Notes: a model not told the origin generated them from the letters alone. A DNA stretch of 64,000 bases from Motacilla alba alba (GCF_015832195.1 NC_052030.1:7831439-7895438); one strand, 5' to 3'. Counted from the stretch's first letter, positions 9,346 to 21,302 are shown. Made by a program: numbers and translations.

Positions 9346-12300
9346 CTGCAGCACAGAGATGTGCAGGTAACAGGACCTCCTCCTGTGAAAAGCTGAAACC
9401 TTCCAGAACTCCTGCCTCTAGCTTTCCTGGCTTTGAAGTTGGACTCATGTGCCAGCCTTGCAAAGGTGTCACTTCATCCTGAAAGCAGATTTCCTACACT
9501 TAAAGAGCTCCTTCTGTCTTCGAAGCACACAAACCCCGGTGCAGCTGAAGATAACCCCCACACTGACTGTAGCTGTGTCTGGCCCTGGCTGGTCCCATCT
9601 TTGCTGGTAAATGCAGCTGTGGACAAGGTGCTACCCCTCAGCTGAGGTTGTTGCCTCACCAGGGTACCAAGTCCTCCAGCCCCCTCAGGATGACCCTGAG
9701 CTGCCTTGTTCCCTGCATTTGTCAGCCTCAGGGCAGCTTGTTCACTTTGCAAGGCACAGCCCTTTTCTCAGCACAGCCCACAGGCAAAAGGCAGGACTTT
9801 ATTTGTCTGAGAGTTAGAAAAAAAACACATAAAAAAGCTCTTTGTTCTCTGTATAATAAGCCTTGGCCTGAGAGAGCTCAGGAGCCAACTTATGGCACTC
9901 ATTGTGCATTTTAGGTCTCAGTGAGCTGCTGGTGGAGGGACACCATGCTCACTTTCTCAGTTTTGTTGAATATTAGGTGGGGAGGATCCTGGGTGCTTCC
10001 CATCCATGAAACTGCTATGTATTCCTATTATGGAAGGAATGCTCCCCGTGCTAAAAGGAATGTGTGGCCACTCGAGAGCTGCAGCCTCCTGTTTGGAAGC
10101 CTCCCTTTTACAGCATTTGGGAGCATGTGGCTCAGGAGGGAATTGAGACCTGCAGCATCCTGGGGTTTGCCAGTTTGAGCTGCTGTAGAAATTTAGCATT
10201 ACAGTGTTCTCAGCCCTGAGTAGAGTCCTTAGCCCTGGCTTTAAGGGAGCAGCAGTGACACACGCTATATCAAGAGCTAGTTGTACCCTTTAACAGGCTG
10301 GAAGGAGAGTCATGCTCCACACCCAGATGCTATTTTCCTTTGGTTTGATGCTCTTTACTACCCCAATAATCCAAAGAATGTCAGGTCTGAGCACTATTGA
10401 CCAAGTTCCACCAGAGCAACTCCTCTGTGACTGCATGTATGACTACAGCTGCTAAGCACAGTGTCATAAGCTAGACTTGACCTAACCCCAGAAACCTGGC
10501 ATTCTGCTTTGGTTTGGCATCAAATGCAGAGGCTGATCTGAACCTGGAGGATGGGAATCCAAAGCATGTGAGTTTCCTGGGGAGGCTCCTAAAACTTCTG
10601 CTCCTGTGCTGAGCCTGATCTCCAGGTATTCGCTTTTATTTTCAGCATTGGGTTCCAATCCCAGCCTGAAATCAGTTTGAGTGGTTGAAGTATGACCTCT
10701 GTGTTCCCTGACTAGCTGCACACTTGGGCTCTGCATATATTTTCCTTTACATATCTGCTTGTTCTAATTAGGATCAACCTCTAGATGAATAAAACTGACT
10801 TGTGTACTTGCCCAAACTGTGAGGATTTGGGGTTTGAGTTTTGATGAAGTGTGGTGCAATTCACTTTAATGTTTCCGCAGCTCTGTGGTATCTGGCTTCA
10901 TCTGGGATCAATAGCAAAGGTGCCAAAATAAAGCAGGAGTGGCTGGGGTTGGGATTTTCCAAGCCTCACAAAGAAAATAAGAAAGTAAGAGGGCCTGTTG
11001 TTAGCTGGAGTGTTTTCTTACATCACTGTGGAACAATCTGCCTTGAAGGAATCCAGCGGTCCAGATCAGCATAGAGCATCTTTTTCCTTCCAGCCCCTTT
11101 GGGAAGCTTTGTGAGGATAATCAAGGGACTTTATTTGAAATATTAATCTCTGTCTTGGAGGCATTTGGCCTCTTAGATAAATTGCTGAGGAAGGCACACA
11201 GTAAGACTTTTTTTTCTCCTCCTTCTTGTCTCTGGAGAGACAATGAAATAGCCACTGAGTCCTTCTGCTTGGAAAGAGAGGTCACCCATTGTGGCTCCCA
11301 AGGAAGGTCCCAGCCCACAGAGATGTTGCTCAGGTGAAACCTAAATAACAGTTACTGGCATTTGAGAAACATGCATCACTGCACCACTAGAATGTTTGCC
11401 AACAAAAAATACCATAATTTCTCTGAAATTATGCTATGTTTCTCTGAATTAAATTGTAGCAGCAGTTCTTGATGGGTAGGAAGCTTACTTTTTTTTATTG
11501 GTTGGTTGTAGTGCAGTGTTTAGAGTTAAAAAGAGCCCTCAGCTTTTCCACTCCCTTTTTCCTGGGCTGAAAGCAGACTTCCCCTCCACCACCCTGGCTG
11601 TGCCTTGACGTGTGTTACCTGAGGAGTGCTGTTTTGGGAAGGTGGGTGTGTGTGCAGTCTGCTTGATGGACTAAATAAATGGAATTCATCATATTACTCT
11701 GTGTTATGCCTGTTACTAGAGGTTGCTAAGCAGTCCCTAAAGATTGCAGATAAATAAACTGTGTCAGGGCCTTATCTTGAGCAAACTGGACTTTTTTCCT
11801 TTGCAGAAATTGCATACTGTAGTGTCAGCTTTGCAGGGGATGACAGAAACCAGGATCCCCAATTACCATGGCTTGTGGCTAATTCAAGTATTTCACTGTC
11901 AGCTGAAGCTGAATTTCCTCATATTCTAATTAGAAATGTTAGCTGGCTGGAAGATGGGATGGTTTCACTGGAAGCACTGGCAGTGCACCTAAATAAGCAG
12001 ATTTGACATCCTGCTGTTTTCCTCCTATAGAATGTTATTATTTGTTGGGCTGATATATAGGGAGTGGAGGAATAGTGTCTTGCCCCCGCCAGCTGCAGAG
12101 GTGGGAAGCTGGGTTATGGTGCAGGCTTTGAGGGTTTGGAGCTCAGCCCTGTTCAGTGTTCTCACTTGGGAGAAGTGGGAGCAAGTTAGCATCCCGTGTT
12201 TGAAACAACTGTTGGTATTAAATACACTGATTCAGGAATATCTGGTAATATGGGATTTGAAAGGGAGGTGACATCCCTTGTATTTCTCTCCAGCTTTTCT

Positions 12301-13600
12301 CCTCTGCAGACTTTTGCTTTTCTGTTCAGAAAGGAGTGTGAACTTTGCCACATACAACCAGAAATACTGGTTCAGCATGAGTTGCTGGGTCTTACCAGAC
12401 TTTGGTTTTCCAAGTCCAAGAGGTTGACCTTTCCTATAGAAATCTCAGCTTGTATTATTTTGATGGATTAAATCCTATAGATGACTTTTTGTGATCCAGT
12501 GTAGGTGCTCTGGTCCTCAAGTTCAGTGACCCGCATCTTGATTGGTGGTCATATGATTTTTTTGTTCTTCCCACTCAATATCTCCTCACAGGTGGAGGAC
12601 AACTATGGAGCCTTTAAAGGCCTATTAACATCTGCAAGACTTTTGAAAAGAGTGCATTAAATCAAATTGCAAGTGTTGCTTTGCTTAAGGAAGGCTGTTT
12701 CCCCACACAGAAAAAGTCAGGTGAAGGAATGGGTGCTTGCAGGAGAAGCAGCAAGTCTCTAAGTCACCCAACAGCAAAGCTGAGGTTGAAAATACCACCT
12801 GGGAATGATGGGTGTTTCTGCCAGACAAGGTAAAGTGAATATCTGCTTCAATTACACAATATCTGGCTCAATCATGCTGGTGGTGTTGCAAGCATATTCT
12901 TGAAAGCTGGACTTGGCACTGCTTGTTACCACCTCACCAACATGACTTGGTGTGCTCTGGCTCTTGGCACTGCTACTGGAAATAGGGTGGAATAATACTG
13001 CACAGCAAATCTTTTAAAGCACAGTAAATATAGGAGGTGGAAAGGTCTTTAAATGGCTGATTGAACTTGTCTGGAACAGTCATGCAATTCTGCTTGGAGC
13101 CAGAGCAGGGTAAATAGCCTAGGTGTCCCTTTTTTCCTTCATTCATATGTATTTCTGGAGGGAAAAATAATTCAGAAATCTTTCAGACTAAACAAAACTC
13201 TTTGACCTCTTGTTATAGCCTTTCTTCTCCCCTTTTTGAAAAAAGCTAACAGTTTGGCCATGCAATGATTTGCAAAAGCTTTTTGCCTTGCCAAAATTCT
13301 ACACTCCACCCCTTGCTCCCCCAAATTCACTCTGCTCCATTTAGTAGAGTTTGTTGGCAAAAAACTGACTTCATGCTGTGGAGAATATTTGTTTCTTAAT
13401 AGAAGATGGAGCAGAAGTGGAATTGTGCTGGTTGTGTATATTTTGCCTTCTCAAGATTAGCCCCAAGCAATTATCTGACTATGGACTGTGCCAAAAAAAC
13501 ACAACAGAACAATTTTAGCAGTGCCAATGAAAACTCCAGAATGCGCTGCACTCAAGAGTGTAATTTTAGATTCTGTTTTCAAGTAGTATTTCTGTGACAT
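9346..13600. other. Non-coding spacer
   Basis: Mostly single-copy sequence without a recognisable gene or repeat. An AT-richer patch at about 11340-11470 contains ATAATTTCTCTGAAATTATG, an imperfect inverted repeat. Another short splice-bounded frame occurs on the minus strand near 12390-12430 with a weak acceptor. I do not call it. Confidence 0.5.
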
Positions 13601-13800
13601 CATTGACTTTAGGAAAAATAATACCCCAGGGCTTATTTTACAAACAGGATGGAGCTTTATGATTTGGCAGCTTTCCGTAGGCAGAAAGACAAATGTTCAT
13701 CACTTACAAACCTCTGTATGACAACGGGCTTTGCTTCCTATCAGCAGTTAAAAGTAATGAGAAAAAGTAAAATCTGATGTGGAAAGGGAGTTGGTAGGCA
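13600..13800. promoter_or_regulatory. Conserved-element-like region around a microexon candidate
   Basis: A relatively AT-rich, repeat-free patch contains GCTTATTTTAC, TTTATGATTTGG and GTAATGAGAAAAAG. It surrounds the 30-nt minus-strand exon candidate at 13708-13737. The patch would be consistent either with a regulatory element or with conserved intronic flanks of an alternative microexon. Confidence 0.25.
13708..13737 (-). other. Candidate 30-nt microexon
   Basis: Reading the minus strand, a pyrimidine-rich acceptor with a TGCTG just before its AG (…TTTTAACTGCTGATAG) precedes 30 bases, followed by a perfect GTAAGT donor. The length is a multiple of three and all frames are open, one reading EAKPVVIQRF. 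TGC motifs next to the 3' splice site are a known feature of neuronal microexons regulated by SRRM4/nSR100. The host gene is unknown and no homology is recognised. It is a candidate only. Confidence 0.25.
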
Positions 13801-13906
13801 CCTGCCTGCTGCCCTGAGGGCAGGGATGCTGAGTTACCTCCAGGAGAACCTGAGCTGTGGGAAGATTTGTTCTGGGAGTGAGAGCACTTCTGGCTAAATC
13901 CCGTGT

Positions 13907-14626
13907 GTGGAGTTGCCCCGGGCAAGATTTGGGAAATACAGTTGTTCCTGCTTGTGCTGCCTCTGGTCTCAGCTCACGACATACTCAAATCTGGTGTCAG
14001 GATGGGAGGGCTCTGCTGGTCCCCTGAGCAGGCTCCAGCTGCCTCCTGGAGCTCTGTCATTCACATGCAGCCTGTCTGGGGTGTGCTTGAGAGATTGGGA
14101 TGTTGTGGTGACACTCCCTGTGTGCCTCAGCCAGAGCTCTGCCATCAGGAAACACTTTGAATTTCTTCACCATTTCTTTTCAGAGTTTTCTGTTGATTGT
14201 AGGACTGGTAGGACAAGTAACTATCTGGTCCTTTTTTCAGACCATGTGCATTTGGGCAATTCTTTGCAGACCTTCAAAGCTGAGGTGCCATGGCATCTCT
14301 TATTCATAAATTTTGTTCTTTCTGGTAGGAAGGTTTTTCTTCATTCTGACTCACATTTTCCTTTCTGTGTTTTTAAGTCTGTCACTTCTGTGTTCTGCAC
14401 GTGCATTGCAAATAGGAAAGGGGTTTTGCAGCCTGCAAAAGTCACTTTGTGTTTGACCCTTACTAGGCCTTTCCATTCTTCCCCTACCCATTCTGGTTCT
14501 TTCCTGAATATTCCTTTCCTGACTAGTCTTTGTGCTGTCTTCCCCCCTCCCTTCTTTTCTCTTGGAGGTATTTTAGAAAGCTCCCATAGAACCTGCATCA
14601 GACACTTGCAGGCAAATTCACAGTGA
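13907..14626 (+). other. Longest non-repeat open frame (239 codons), probably not a gene
   Basis: An uninterrupted plus-strand frame encodes a peptide rich in Ser, Phe, Cys and Leu, which is what T- and C-rich sequence yields. No domain, signal peptide or conserved motif is recognisable. There is no clear start context, and the 3' half is polypyrimidine-rich non-coding texture. It is somewhat longer than expected by chance in 64 kb, which is the only reason it is listed. Confidence 0.1.
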
Positions 14627-15573
14627 ATTAAAGAAAAGATAATATCCATATCAGCCTCATTCATAGTGGAAGGCTCTGTAAGCTCAATGGGTGCTTTCGA
14701 GAGAGTGAAACAACTTGTTTCCCTTCAATAAAGATTTTCTTATGAAAAACAAGAAAGGGTTCTCTGGCCCTAGGGCAAACTATGGTGCAGCTTTCCTTCA
14801 CCCTGTGCCTCCCTCCAGCACATGCAAGTGGAAAACAGGTTATGTTCATGGGGATGAATCAGTTGTGGCTTGAAGGCAAAGTGATGACACCAGCTCTGTT
14901 GGCAGCCGGTTGATTCAGCATTTTCTCAGGAATTCAACAAGTTCACAGACTCAGATTGCACACAAATTTCTTTCACAATCAGCACCAGTGACCAACTCCA
15001 GTGGAGCTGCTCCCAGGGGGTGTTGGTGCATCTGGCACAGGATGGCTCTTCTGTTGCTCCACCACAATCCTGCTTGGCAAGTTTGGGCACAGCAGCCATG
15101 ATCCGAATGAGTAGGCTCATTGTTTGCTGGAGTGGGGAGATGTAGGCATCAGGTTGCCTCTGATTGTGTGAACTAATAGCTCTGTTCCAGAAAAACACGT
15201 GTAACTCATGCTGATTTCCATGAAAGTGAGTAATTTGCTATGAGCGTGAACCTTGTCAGAGGGGGGCTGCATCTTCCCCTGAATATGTGCAATGTCCAAA
15301 AATCTTGGGCACTGTTATAATATAAATAACAGATCCTCATGGTCTCATCAGTTCCTAGACTCCCTGGGGGAGCTTTGCATTCTTCTGTAAATATGAGCTT
15401 TGTGGGAGAAGTCTGATGCTACACAAGCATGTGAGAATTTCCTTCCCAGTTGGCATGAAAAGACTATAAATCTGTGGAGACACAAGCCCTTCCCCCAAGA
15501 CCTTCCTATAAAATTAATGGGTGTTCAGTTAAGCCAAAACAAAGAGTGGTTTCCCTCAGGCAAAGTTGTCCTT
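14627..15573. other. Non-coding spacer
   Basis: No gene, repeat or island recognised. Confidence 0.5.
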
Positions 15574-15589
15574 AAAAAAAAAAAAAAAA
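15574..15589. repeat. Poly-A tract (A16)
   Basis: Sixteen consecutive A. No polyadenylation signal, retrocopy or target-site duplication could be identified upstream, so it is treated as a simple homopolymer. Confidence 0.9.
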
Positions 15590-17640
15590 GGCGTTTTAGC
15601 ATACAGATAGAAAACCTTGTTTAAATCCGTGTTTAATAATGCAGTAAGTGTCCAGGGAAAGGAATTGTATTTTTTGCCCTGCTTTGGGCTTTCAGCTTCC
15701 TGGGAGTAAAGGTTGGAAAATAAACAAGGGCTGATGCTAATGGAGATTAAGGGTGACCTTGGCCTGTGGGGTGACTTGCGTGACCCTGCAGGGATTGAGT
15801 TGTTGGATAATGGAGACTTTCAGACTACCTCTGTCAGGCAGGGAGGTCAGCTGTGTCACTTTGACTGCAGTTTTTCTCTCTCCTTGCTCCCTACCTCCAT
15901 GTTGTAGAGATGTTTTAAGGGACAGTGGCAGAGAGCTAAGAACAGGAAGTCATTAAAACTTCAGTTCTCCTCTAAAGTCCCTTTTGGACGAAGTGGTGGC
16001 AGCTGCCAGCATGGAAGTGTGGTTTTCTCCTGGTCACATCCTGAAGAAGGTGATGGGAGGGTGGGGAGGTAACCACCTTCTCTGCTCCTCCCTGACAACA
16101 GATAGCTGGCATTAATCTCAAACTCATCTGGCTTTGAATCCTTCCTGTCACTAATTTCTGGAGGAGAAACTGTGCATGATTCTTCATTTCCACTCTACCT
16201 GGTTTTGTATTCCTCAGACTCTCAGAAGAAATCAAAAGATATAGATCTCACTGGTTAGGAACTAGATGAGACTGATAGCCCTCAGTACAAAAAAAGCAAT
16301 TGCAGAATATTTTAAGTTTGTATCACTGCTTGGCAAACGAGTCAATGACGGCTGTCTCCAGCTTTGGTAGCAATGTGAAGCCTGCAAAATACAACCCACG
16401 CTGGGAGCCGAGATGCAAAATGCCTGCAAGCATATCTGGATATTGAAATGATAGGAGTTGTGAGTCGTTTCTTAGGGTGTGGGTTTGTGTTTATTATCAC
16501 AAGGAATTTTTTAAGCCTTTGTGTAAATTTTGTTTGGTTTTGGAATATTCAGGTCTAAGTGGATGTCCTGATGGAAAGGGGTTTTATTTATTTACTCATT
16601 TTGGATAGGTGAAATAATGCCTTCTGGGGCTTCAGATACTGCTCAATAATTTATAGCAATCTAGAGGTACAAACAATTTCCTAATAGAACTAAAGGCAGC
16701 TTGAGGGCAGGTGGGAGCACAGTGAATGAGGAGGTAACTGCACCCAGAGGATCAGAGGCACAGCTGCATTTTGTGCTTGGTAATGCCCCGGGGATGTGAT
16801 TATCTTTTGATAACAGAACTCCTGTGTGCCTCTCTGCCTGGCAAGGGTTGGGAAGGTGCTGGAATAGCTCTTCACTGAGCAGGATTCCCTGCAGAGGATC
16901 CCTTTGAAAGCATTTGGGAACCTGAAACAGCTTTTTATTGTCAGGAGGGTTCACGGTTCTGGAAAGCCCAGTCTGTGACCCTGCTGCCTCTGCTGTGTGG
17001 GTGGGAGAACACCACCATGGGGGGCTGCCTCATTCTCTTGCCTTCTCTCTTTTCTCCTGGTTACGACAGGAGAAGCTCGTCTGTTGTGCCTGGAGCCAGA
17101 CAACTCCATTTTCTTATATGGCTGCCCTTGGGCCATTTCAATTCAAACCCCCTCTCTAGGTAGAGTGTGTGTGATGCTTTTCTGCTCTTTCCCTCTCTCT
17201 CCATTTGCTCTGCAGCTGCTCTGAACGCAGCTCGCTGCTGGAAGTAGTTGCTGAGAGCAACGTGATACAGCCAGGGTTTCATTTTTGCTGCTGTAACCTT
17301 CTGTACCCTGCTATTGATGGAGTTTTGATGTGTTTGACTCCAAGTATGGGATTCTTCACCTTCAGGCACCAGTCCTGCTGGATCCCAAATGTGCTAATGC
17401 TCATTTACAGCAACATCAATTGGCACATTGCAGCGGAGCTTTGATCCTACAGCAAGGGCTTATCTGCTAAATGACTGCAAGGGTGTTAGTGTCCCTAAGG
17501 GTTAGGCTGAGCATATGCTTGCACAGGAAAAGGGCAGCTATCTGAAAATGTTTTTCAGCGTTTTCTTGGATAGGTTAAGAAGGGAGACAATGTTACACAC
17601 TGCTTTTGGAAGAAAAGAAAACCCTTAAGCGCTCAATTTG
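15590..17640. other. Non-coding spacer
   Basis: No gene or repeat recognised. An AT-leaning patch at about 16440-16680 includes TTTATTTATTTACTC but is otherwise unremarkable. Confidence 0.5.
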
Positions 17641-17660
17641 TAACCCAAGGTTACAGATCC

Positions 17661-17760
17661 CTTTTTAGACAGTTCTGCTCACGATCCAGGGAGAGGAAGC
17701 GAGAGGTAAGGTCGTCTGCCTAATTTTTCTTTTTTGTCATCCTCTCGCAGTGAGTTTTTG
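17661..17760 (+). other. Miniature intron-like splice-signal cluster
   Basis: Within 90 bases on the plus strand there are an acceptor-like CCCTTTTTAG, a 37-nt purine-ended segment (17669-17705) open in all frames, a strong donor GAGAG|GTAAGG, a branch-like CTAAT, a long pyrimidine tract and a strong acceptor CTCTCGCAG ending at 17750. Donor and second acceptor are only 45 nt apart. That is below the usual vertebrate minimum, although ultra-short introns of about this size have been reported. No protein homology is seen. Confidence 0.2.
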
Positions 17761-18261
17761 TGCTAGCCTGCAGACAGAGGGAAGAGCTGGGTGGGTGGTG
17801 ATGAAACAATCATCACTTAAAACTATTTGCTGATAATGAGTCACTCTTCATGGAGTCCCAATCTGTTCTCCCTTCTGTCAAATACAAGTGCAGCAAGTCT
17901 GCCTGCTTTGCTGAAGAGTTTTACTGGTTTGGGGTTTTTTCCCCCCTGAAGGATGGGTTCTAGCAGGAGGACTTGGCAAGAAGGATGAAAGAATGAAATG
18001 TGTTTGTGGATGAATATTAATAAAGAGGTTTCTTTTGTGCCAGATCTGAGGATGAACCTCCTAGCAGCTCAGATGAGGAGCTGGGAGGGTTATGTGCAGT
18101 CTGTAGGCTCCCTCTTCTCTGTGGCACAAGTCTTGCCAAGTCCCCATGGCTGGAGTTTAATGCTGAACTTTCAGCTCAGGTGGTGAGGCACAGGGTTTCT
18201 CCTCCTGATGGGACGGTATTTAAAAACAACTAAGAAAATTATTGAAGACAAACCTAGGGAT
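17761..18261. other. Non-coding spacer
   Basis: No gene, repeat or island recognised. Confidence 0.5.
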
Positions 18262-18323
18262 GACCCAGCAAAAAATAAAATAAGGCCTGTGAGACCCAGC
18301 ATAAAATAAAACAAAGCCTGCAT
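18262..18323. repeat. Tandem duplication, 31-bp unit, two diverged copies
   Basis: Copies start at 18262 and 18293. Both begin GACCCAGCA/GACCCAGCAT, continue with an A-rich AAAATAAAA core and end near GCCTG. Mismatches between the copies show the duplication is not recent. Confidence 0.85.
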
Positions 18324-18499
18324 GATCCCAATGGGTCCCTAGGCCTTTCCTTCTCCTGCAGTTCCATTTGCAATGATTTATAGTCTTGATAAAAGTATCT
18401 TGATAAATGCCACCCTGTGTTAAGAGCTGTCTGGCTTGTGTTGTGTGAGGGTGGCTGTGATGTCTTCCCTGATGTGGTTCTTGCTATAATAGGCCAGTC

Positions 18500-18720
18500 C
18501 TGTGATTTTGATGAAAATTCAATTTTCTTATAACAAGGTTTAACAGAAAGTTTATTGAACTATTGATAATGGAGAATGCAATAGATACATGTCCCAGAGT
18601 TCATATATTGTAAGACATTAAAGGATACATTGCATGTTTATCACTGTCAAATCCAATTAAGGTTTTAATTATAAATCAAATTAATTGGCCATTCAAGCAT
18701 GGGAATTTATGATCAGGGAA
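18500..18720. promoter_or_regulatory. Conserved-element-like AT-rich island
   Basis: The stretch is strongly AT-rich and non-repetitive, with TTATTGAACTATTGATAATGG, CCAATTAAGG, TTTTAATTATAAATC and AAATTAATTGGCC. This clusters homeodomain, SOX-like ATTGAT/ATTGAA and POU-like sites. The regulatory role is inferred from texture only. Confidence 0.35.
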
Positions 18721-19571
18721 GGGCTAAGCATAGGTTCGGGGTCAGATTGGACAGAAAGAAACTGAAATCAAGAGAATTAAGAGAGTTTGGTGTTTCTTCC
18801 CAGAACTACATGGACTTCTGCTACAGACTAAGGCATACGTTTTGTTCAGTGACCTGTCAAGTGAGTTGGGGGCTGGCAGTGAAGTGGGCCTCTGCCACGC
18901 ACTGAAATCATCTCTAGGAGGTCTGGGGCCTTCTTCCAATGTGTGAATGCATTGTTGTTAGTGCCAGAGGGATACACAGCTCTGCATCTGCTCTGTCACA
19001 AATCCAGTGAAACCTTCCACCAGCATATTTTACTGCTTTTCAGTTCATCCTGATTGTAGTGAGCCCGCTTCAAACACAATAATCCTTCTTGCAGATCAGA
19101 TATACAGTAATCCTCCTTTACAAGCCCCAGCACAATGGGCCTCTGCCGTCAGACATGATGTAATCCTGCTGCATCAGATAGAGAATTTCTTCCCTGTACC
19201 ATGTGAAACACTGTCCTCTGCCTTCTTACACCAGACTGCAGCCTTTTCCCATCAGGTAATTTTCACGTCCATGCACTGTGGTTCTTCTCTAGGTTCTAAG
19301 CCATAAATTCCCATATTTCCTTGTCACACTCTGCTACAGCACAGACATTCCATGTCCCTGGGAATGGGAGCAATGGGTAAAGTGGGAATTTCTACGTTGC
19401 GTGTGATGTGCTCTTTTGGGTCGGGACTTCTCCTGTCTTCTGCTTGTGCAGGACCTGGAGCAGTCAGAGGCAATGAACCCTGGGTGTTAGGGGAATATAA
19501 AAACCAGCTGACTGCAGGCTCTCTGGCTTGCAATTCCCTGCACTGTACAGGCCTCTTAAAAACTGTGAAGC
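18721..19571. other. Non-coding spacer
   Basis: No gene, repeat or island recognised. Confidence 0.5.
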
Positions 19572-19604
19572 TCATCTTCGAGCTCTGCAGGTGCTCGAAG
19601 ATGA
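19572..19604 (+). other. Perfect 12-bp hairpin with 9-base loop
   Basis: The left arm TCATCTTCGAGC (19572-19583) is exactly complementary to the right arm GCTCGAAGATGA (19593-19604). The loop is TCTGCAGGT. An A10 run occupies 19604-19613. It is not a histone 3' stem-loop and matches no miRNA I know. The stem is too short for a canonical miRNA precursor. A 196-codon minus-strand frame overlaps it but has no recognisable domain. Confidence 0.85.
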
Positions 19605-19619
19605 AAAAAAAAACAGGTG

Positions 19620-21060
19620 CTGTGGTTTTACCCCAGACACAGTGCAAATTGAGCAGCTGGCAGCTCCTCCAGCTGTACCTCCTCTTCTCCTGGTAGCTCA
19701 GGTTTGTTTGCACTGTCTTGCACAGACTGCTTTAAATAATTCTTCTGCTGGGGATGATACAGGAGAGTTGTCTTTTGTATGCATGTTCTCTTTAACCTTT
19801 CTCTAATCCTTCTTGTGGGTCCTGAGCATTGCAAATCCTCTTCCCTCCAAGTACAGACTCTGCTAGTTTCTTGATCGGGGAGGGGAGAAGAGGGAGATGC
19901 TGTCATGTGGAAGGAAAGGATGTATTCTATCGCTCTCTTAATCCTCCAGTCTGTTAGAAAGCAGCTACACATCCTGCCTGATTGAATACCTGCCTTGTAA
20001 TTCAATCTCGGAGTTCCGCTGCCATTCATAAATAGATTACACTGCTGTGCTGCAGGGCTGAGCCAGGGTTTGTGTGTTCCACCAGGCAACCCATGGCTGG
20101 GGGATTCACCCTCAGCTGAGCAAGAACTGAGTTGGGGTGTTAGAGGGCAGGGATTGCCAACTTTCTTGGCTTTAGTGCATGCACACCCAAATATCCCCTT
20201 CATGTGGCTCAGAGCCACACAGATATTTAGATATGGATGAGATGGCTGCTGTCTCTATCTGCTTTTAGTTTGTCCTGTTAAGTAGATGTTTGGTGACTTG
20301 CACAGTTCTGACCCTCTACTTCCCCAGAAATGAGTGCACAGTGAAAAGTGACTAAACTGTGCTCTTCTGCCTTGACCATCCTCTGCAGTGTCCATCAACA
20401 CTGGCTGGCACTTCTTTGGTAGCATCAACACACACTTCTGGCCCAGTGGGACAGAGGGTGACAGATGTGGCTTTCTCACACATGGACAAGCTCCACTTCA
20501 GATTGTGTGTTGCCACTTTGAGAGACAAAGTGATCTGTGTTTGCAAAATGCACGTCTCTGTAATCTGAGAGAGTGCAATTCAGAGCTGATAAGTAATAAT
20601 CAGATAGACTCAGCAACCAAAGAAACTTCCAGGTTTTTGCTGGGATCAGAGCCATGAAATGATGTTTGTTTGTGGACTCCTCTTGCATTTGCAGGATCTT
20701 GTGCTGTTCTAGGGCCATGCCACAATGGACATGGGGAACTGAACAGGGGAAGCTGGTTATGTGGTGCTGTCTTTGTGCCTCTTGGGTTATGAAGTGGGAG
20801 ATACTCATTCCTGGAGCAGAAACTGAGCGTTTCCTTCTCAAGAAAGTTCTTCCACGGCATCTTTGTGAGCAGAGTGAAAGGATCTTGCTGCAGTGTAATT
20901 TTTTTTCCTGCTCTTTTTCTGTTCATTAAATGATATATATTCTCATGGAGGCTCTAAAATAAATTGTTGTTGCAGAAGCACCTTTTAAAACTTGTCAGCT
21001 GTGGGTTTTTTCCCCAGTACCTTTGCCTCTTAGGACCATAAATGGCTTCCTAAAGCAGGA
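19620..21060. other. Non-coding spacer
   Basis: Several medium open frames (for example 19628-20218 on the minus strand) have no family resemblance. No transposon or tandem repeat was recognised. Confidence 0.5.
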
Positions 21061-21260
21061 AAAAACCATTATTAATTACACTGCCTAATGAACTCATTTG
21101 GCTTTCTGCCCAGCTTCCAAAAACAGCAGTAGCACCAGGCTGGATACTGTTGTCTGACTGTAATTATGTTTATATGGAAAGTTAATTTTTGTTTTCATAA
21201 ATTGATTTGAGGCTTCTGGAAGCTATTTGGAGATAATTAACTTTGCCCACACAGACCTAT
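21060..21260. promoter_or_regulatory. Conserved-element-like AT-rich block upstream of a TATA box
   Basis: The block contains ATTATTAATTACAC, CTGTAATTATG, AGTTAATTTTTG, CATAAATTGATTTG and GATAATTAAC, which is a tight group of homeodomain and POU-like motifs. It sits directly upstream of the TATA-type promoter candidate at 21258, which is the arrangement expected of a promoter-proximal control region. Confidence 0.4.
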
Positions 21261-21302
21261 ATAAGGGCGTTTGTTTACAAGGTAGCGCTCGGTGCTGGAG
21301 CA
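21258..21302 (+). promoter_or_regulatory. TATA-type core promoter candidate
   Basis: TATATAAG occupies 21258-21265. A forkhead-type TTGTTTAC follows at about 21270-21278. An initiation point about 30 bases downstream would fall at about 21287-21290 in a small CpG-containing patch (TAGCGCTCGG). An ATG follows at 21302 in the context GAGCATGGAG, immediately before a donor-like GTAGGT. No matching downstream coding exon with the right phase was found, so transcription here is hypothetical. Confidence 0.3.

Noticed and set aside
12385..12440. 38-nt minus-strand segment between TTTCTATAG and GTAAGA, open in all frames
   Set aside because: The acceptor lacks a pyrimidine tract. Similar chance combinations occur repeatedly in the window.
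19806..19830. ATCCTTCTTGTGGGTCCTG as a CR1 fragment
   Set aside because: Too short, with an internal insertion and no extension on either side.
19628..20218. 196-codon minus-strand frame
   Set aside because: Length is close to that expected of the longest chance frames in 64 kb. No domain, start context or splice support.
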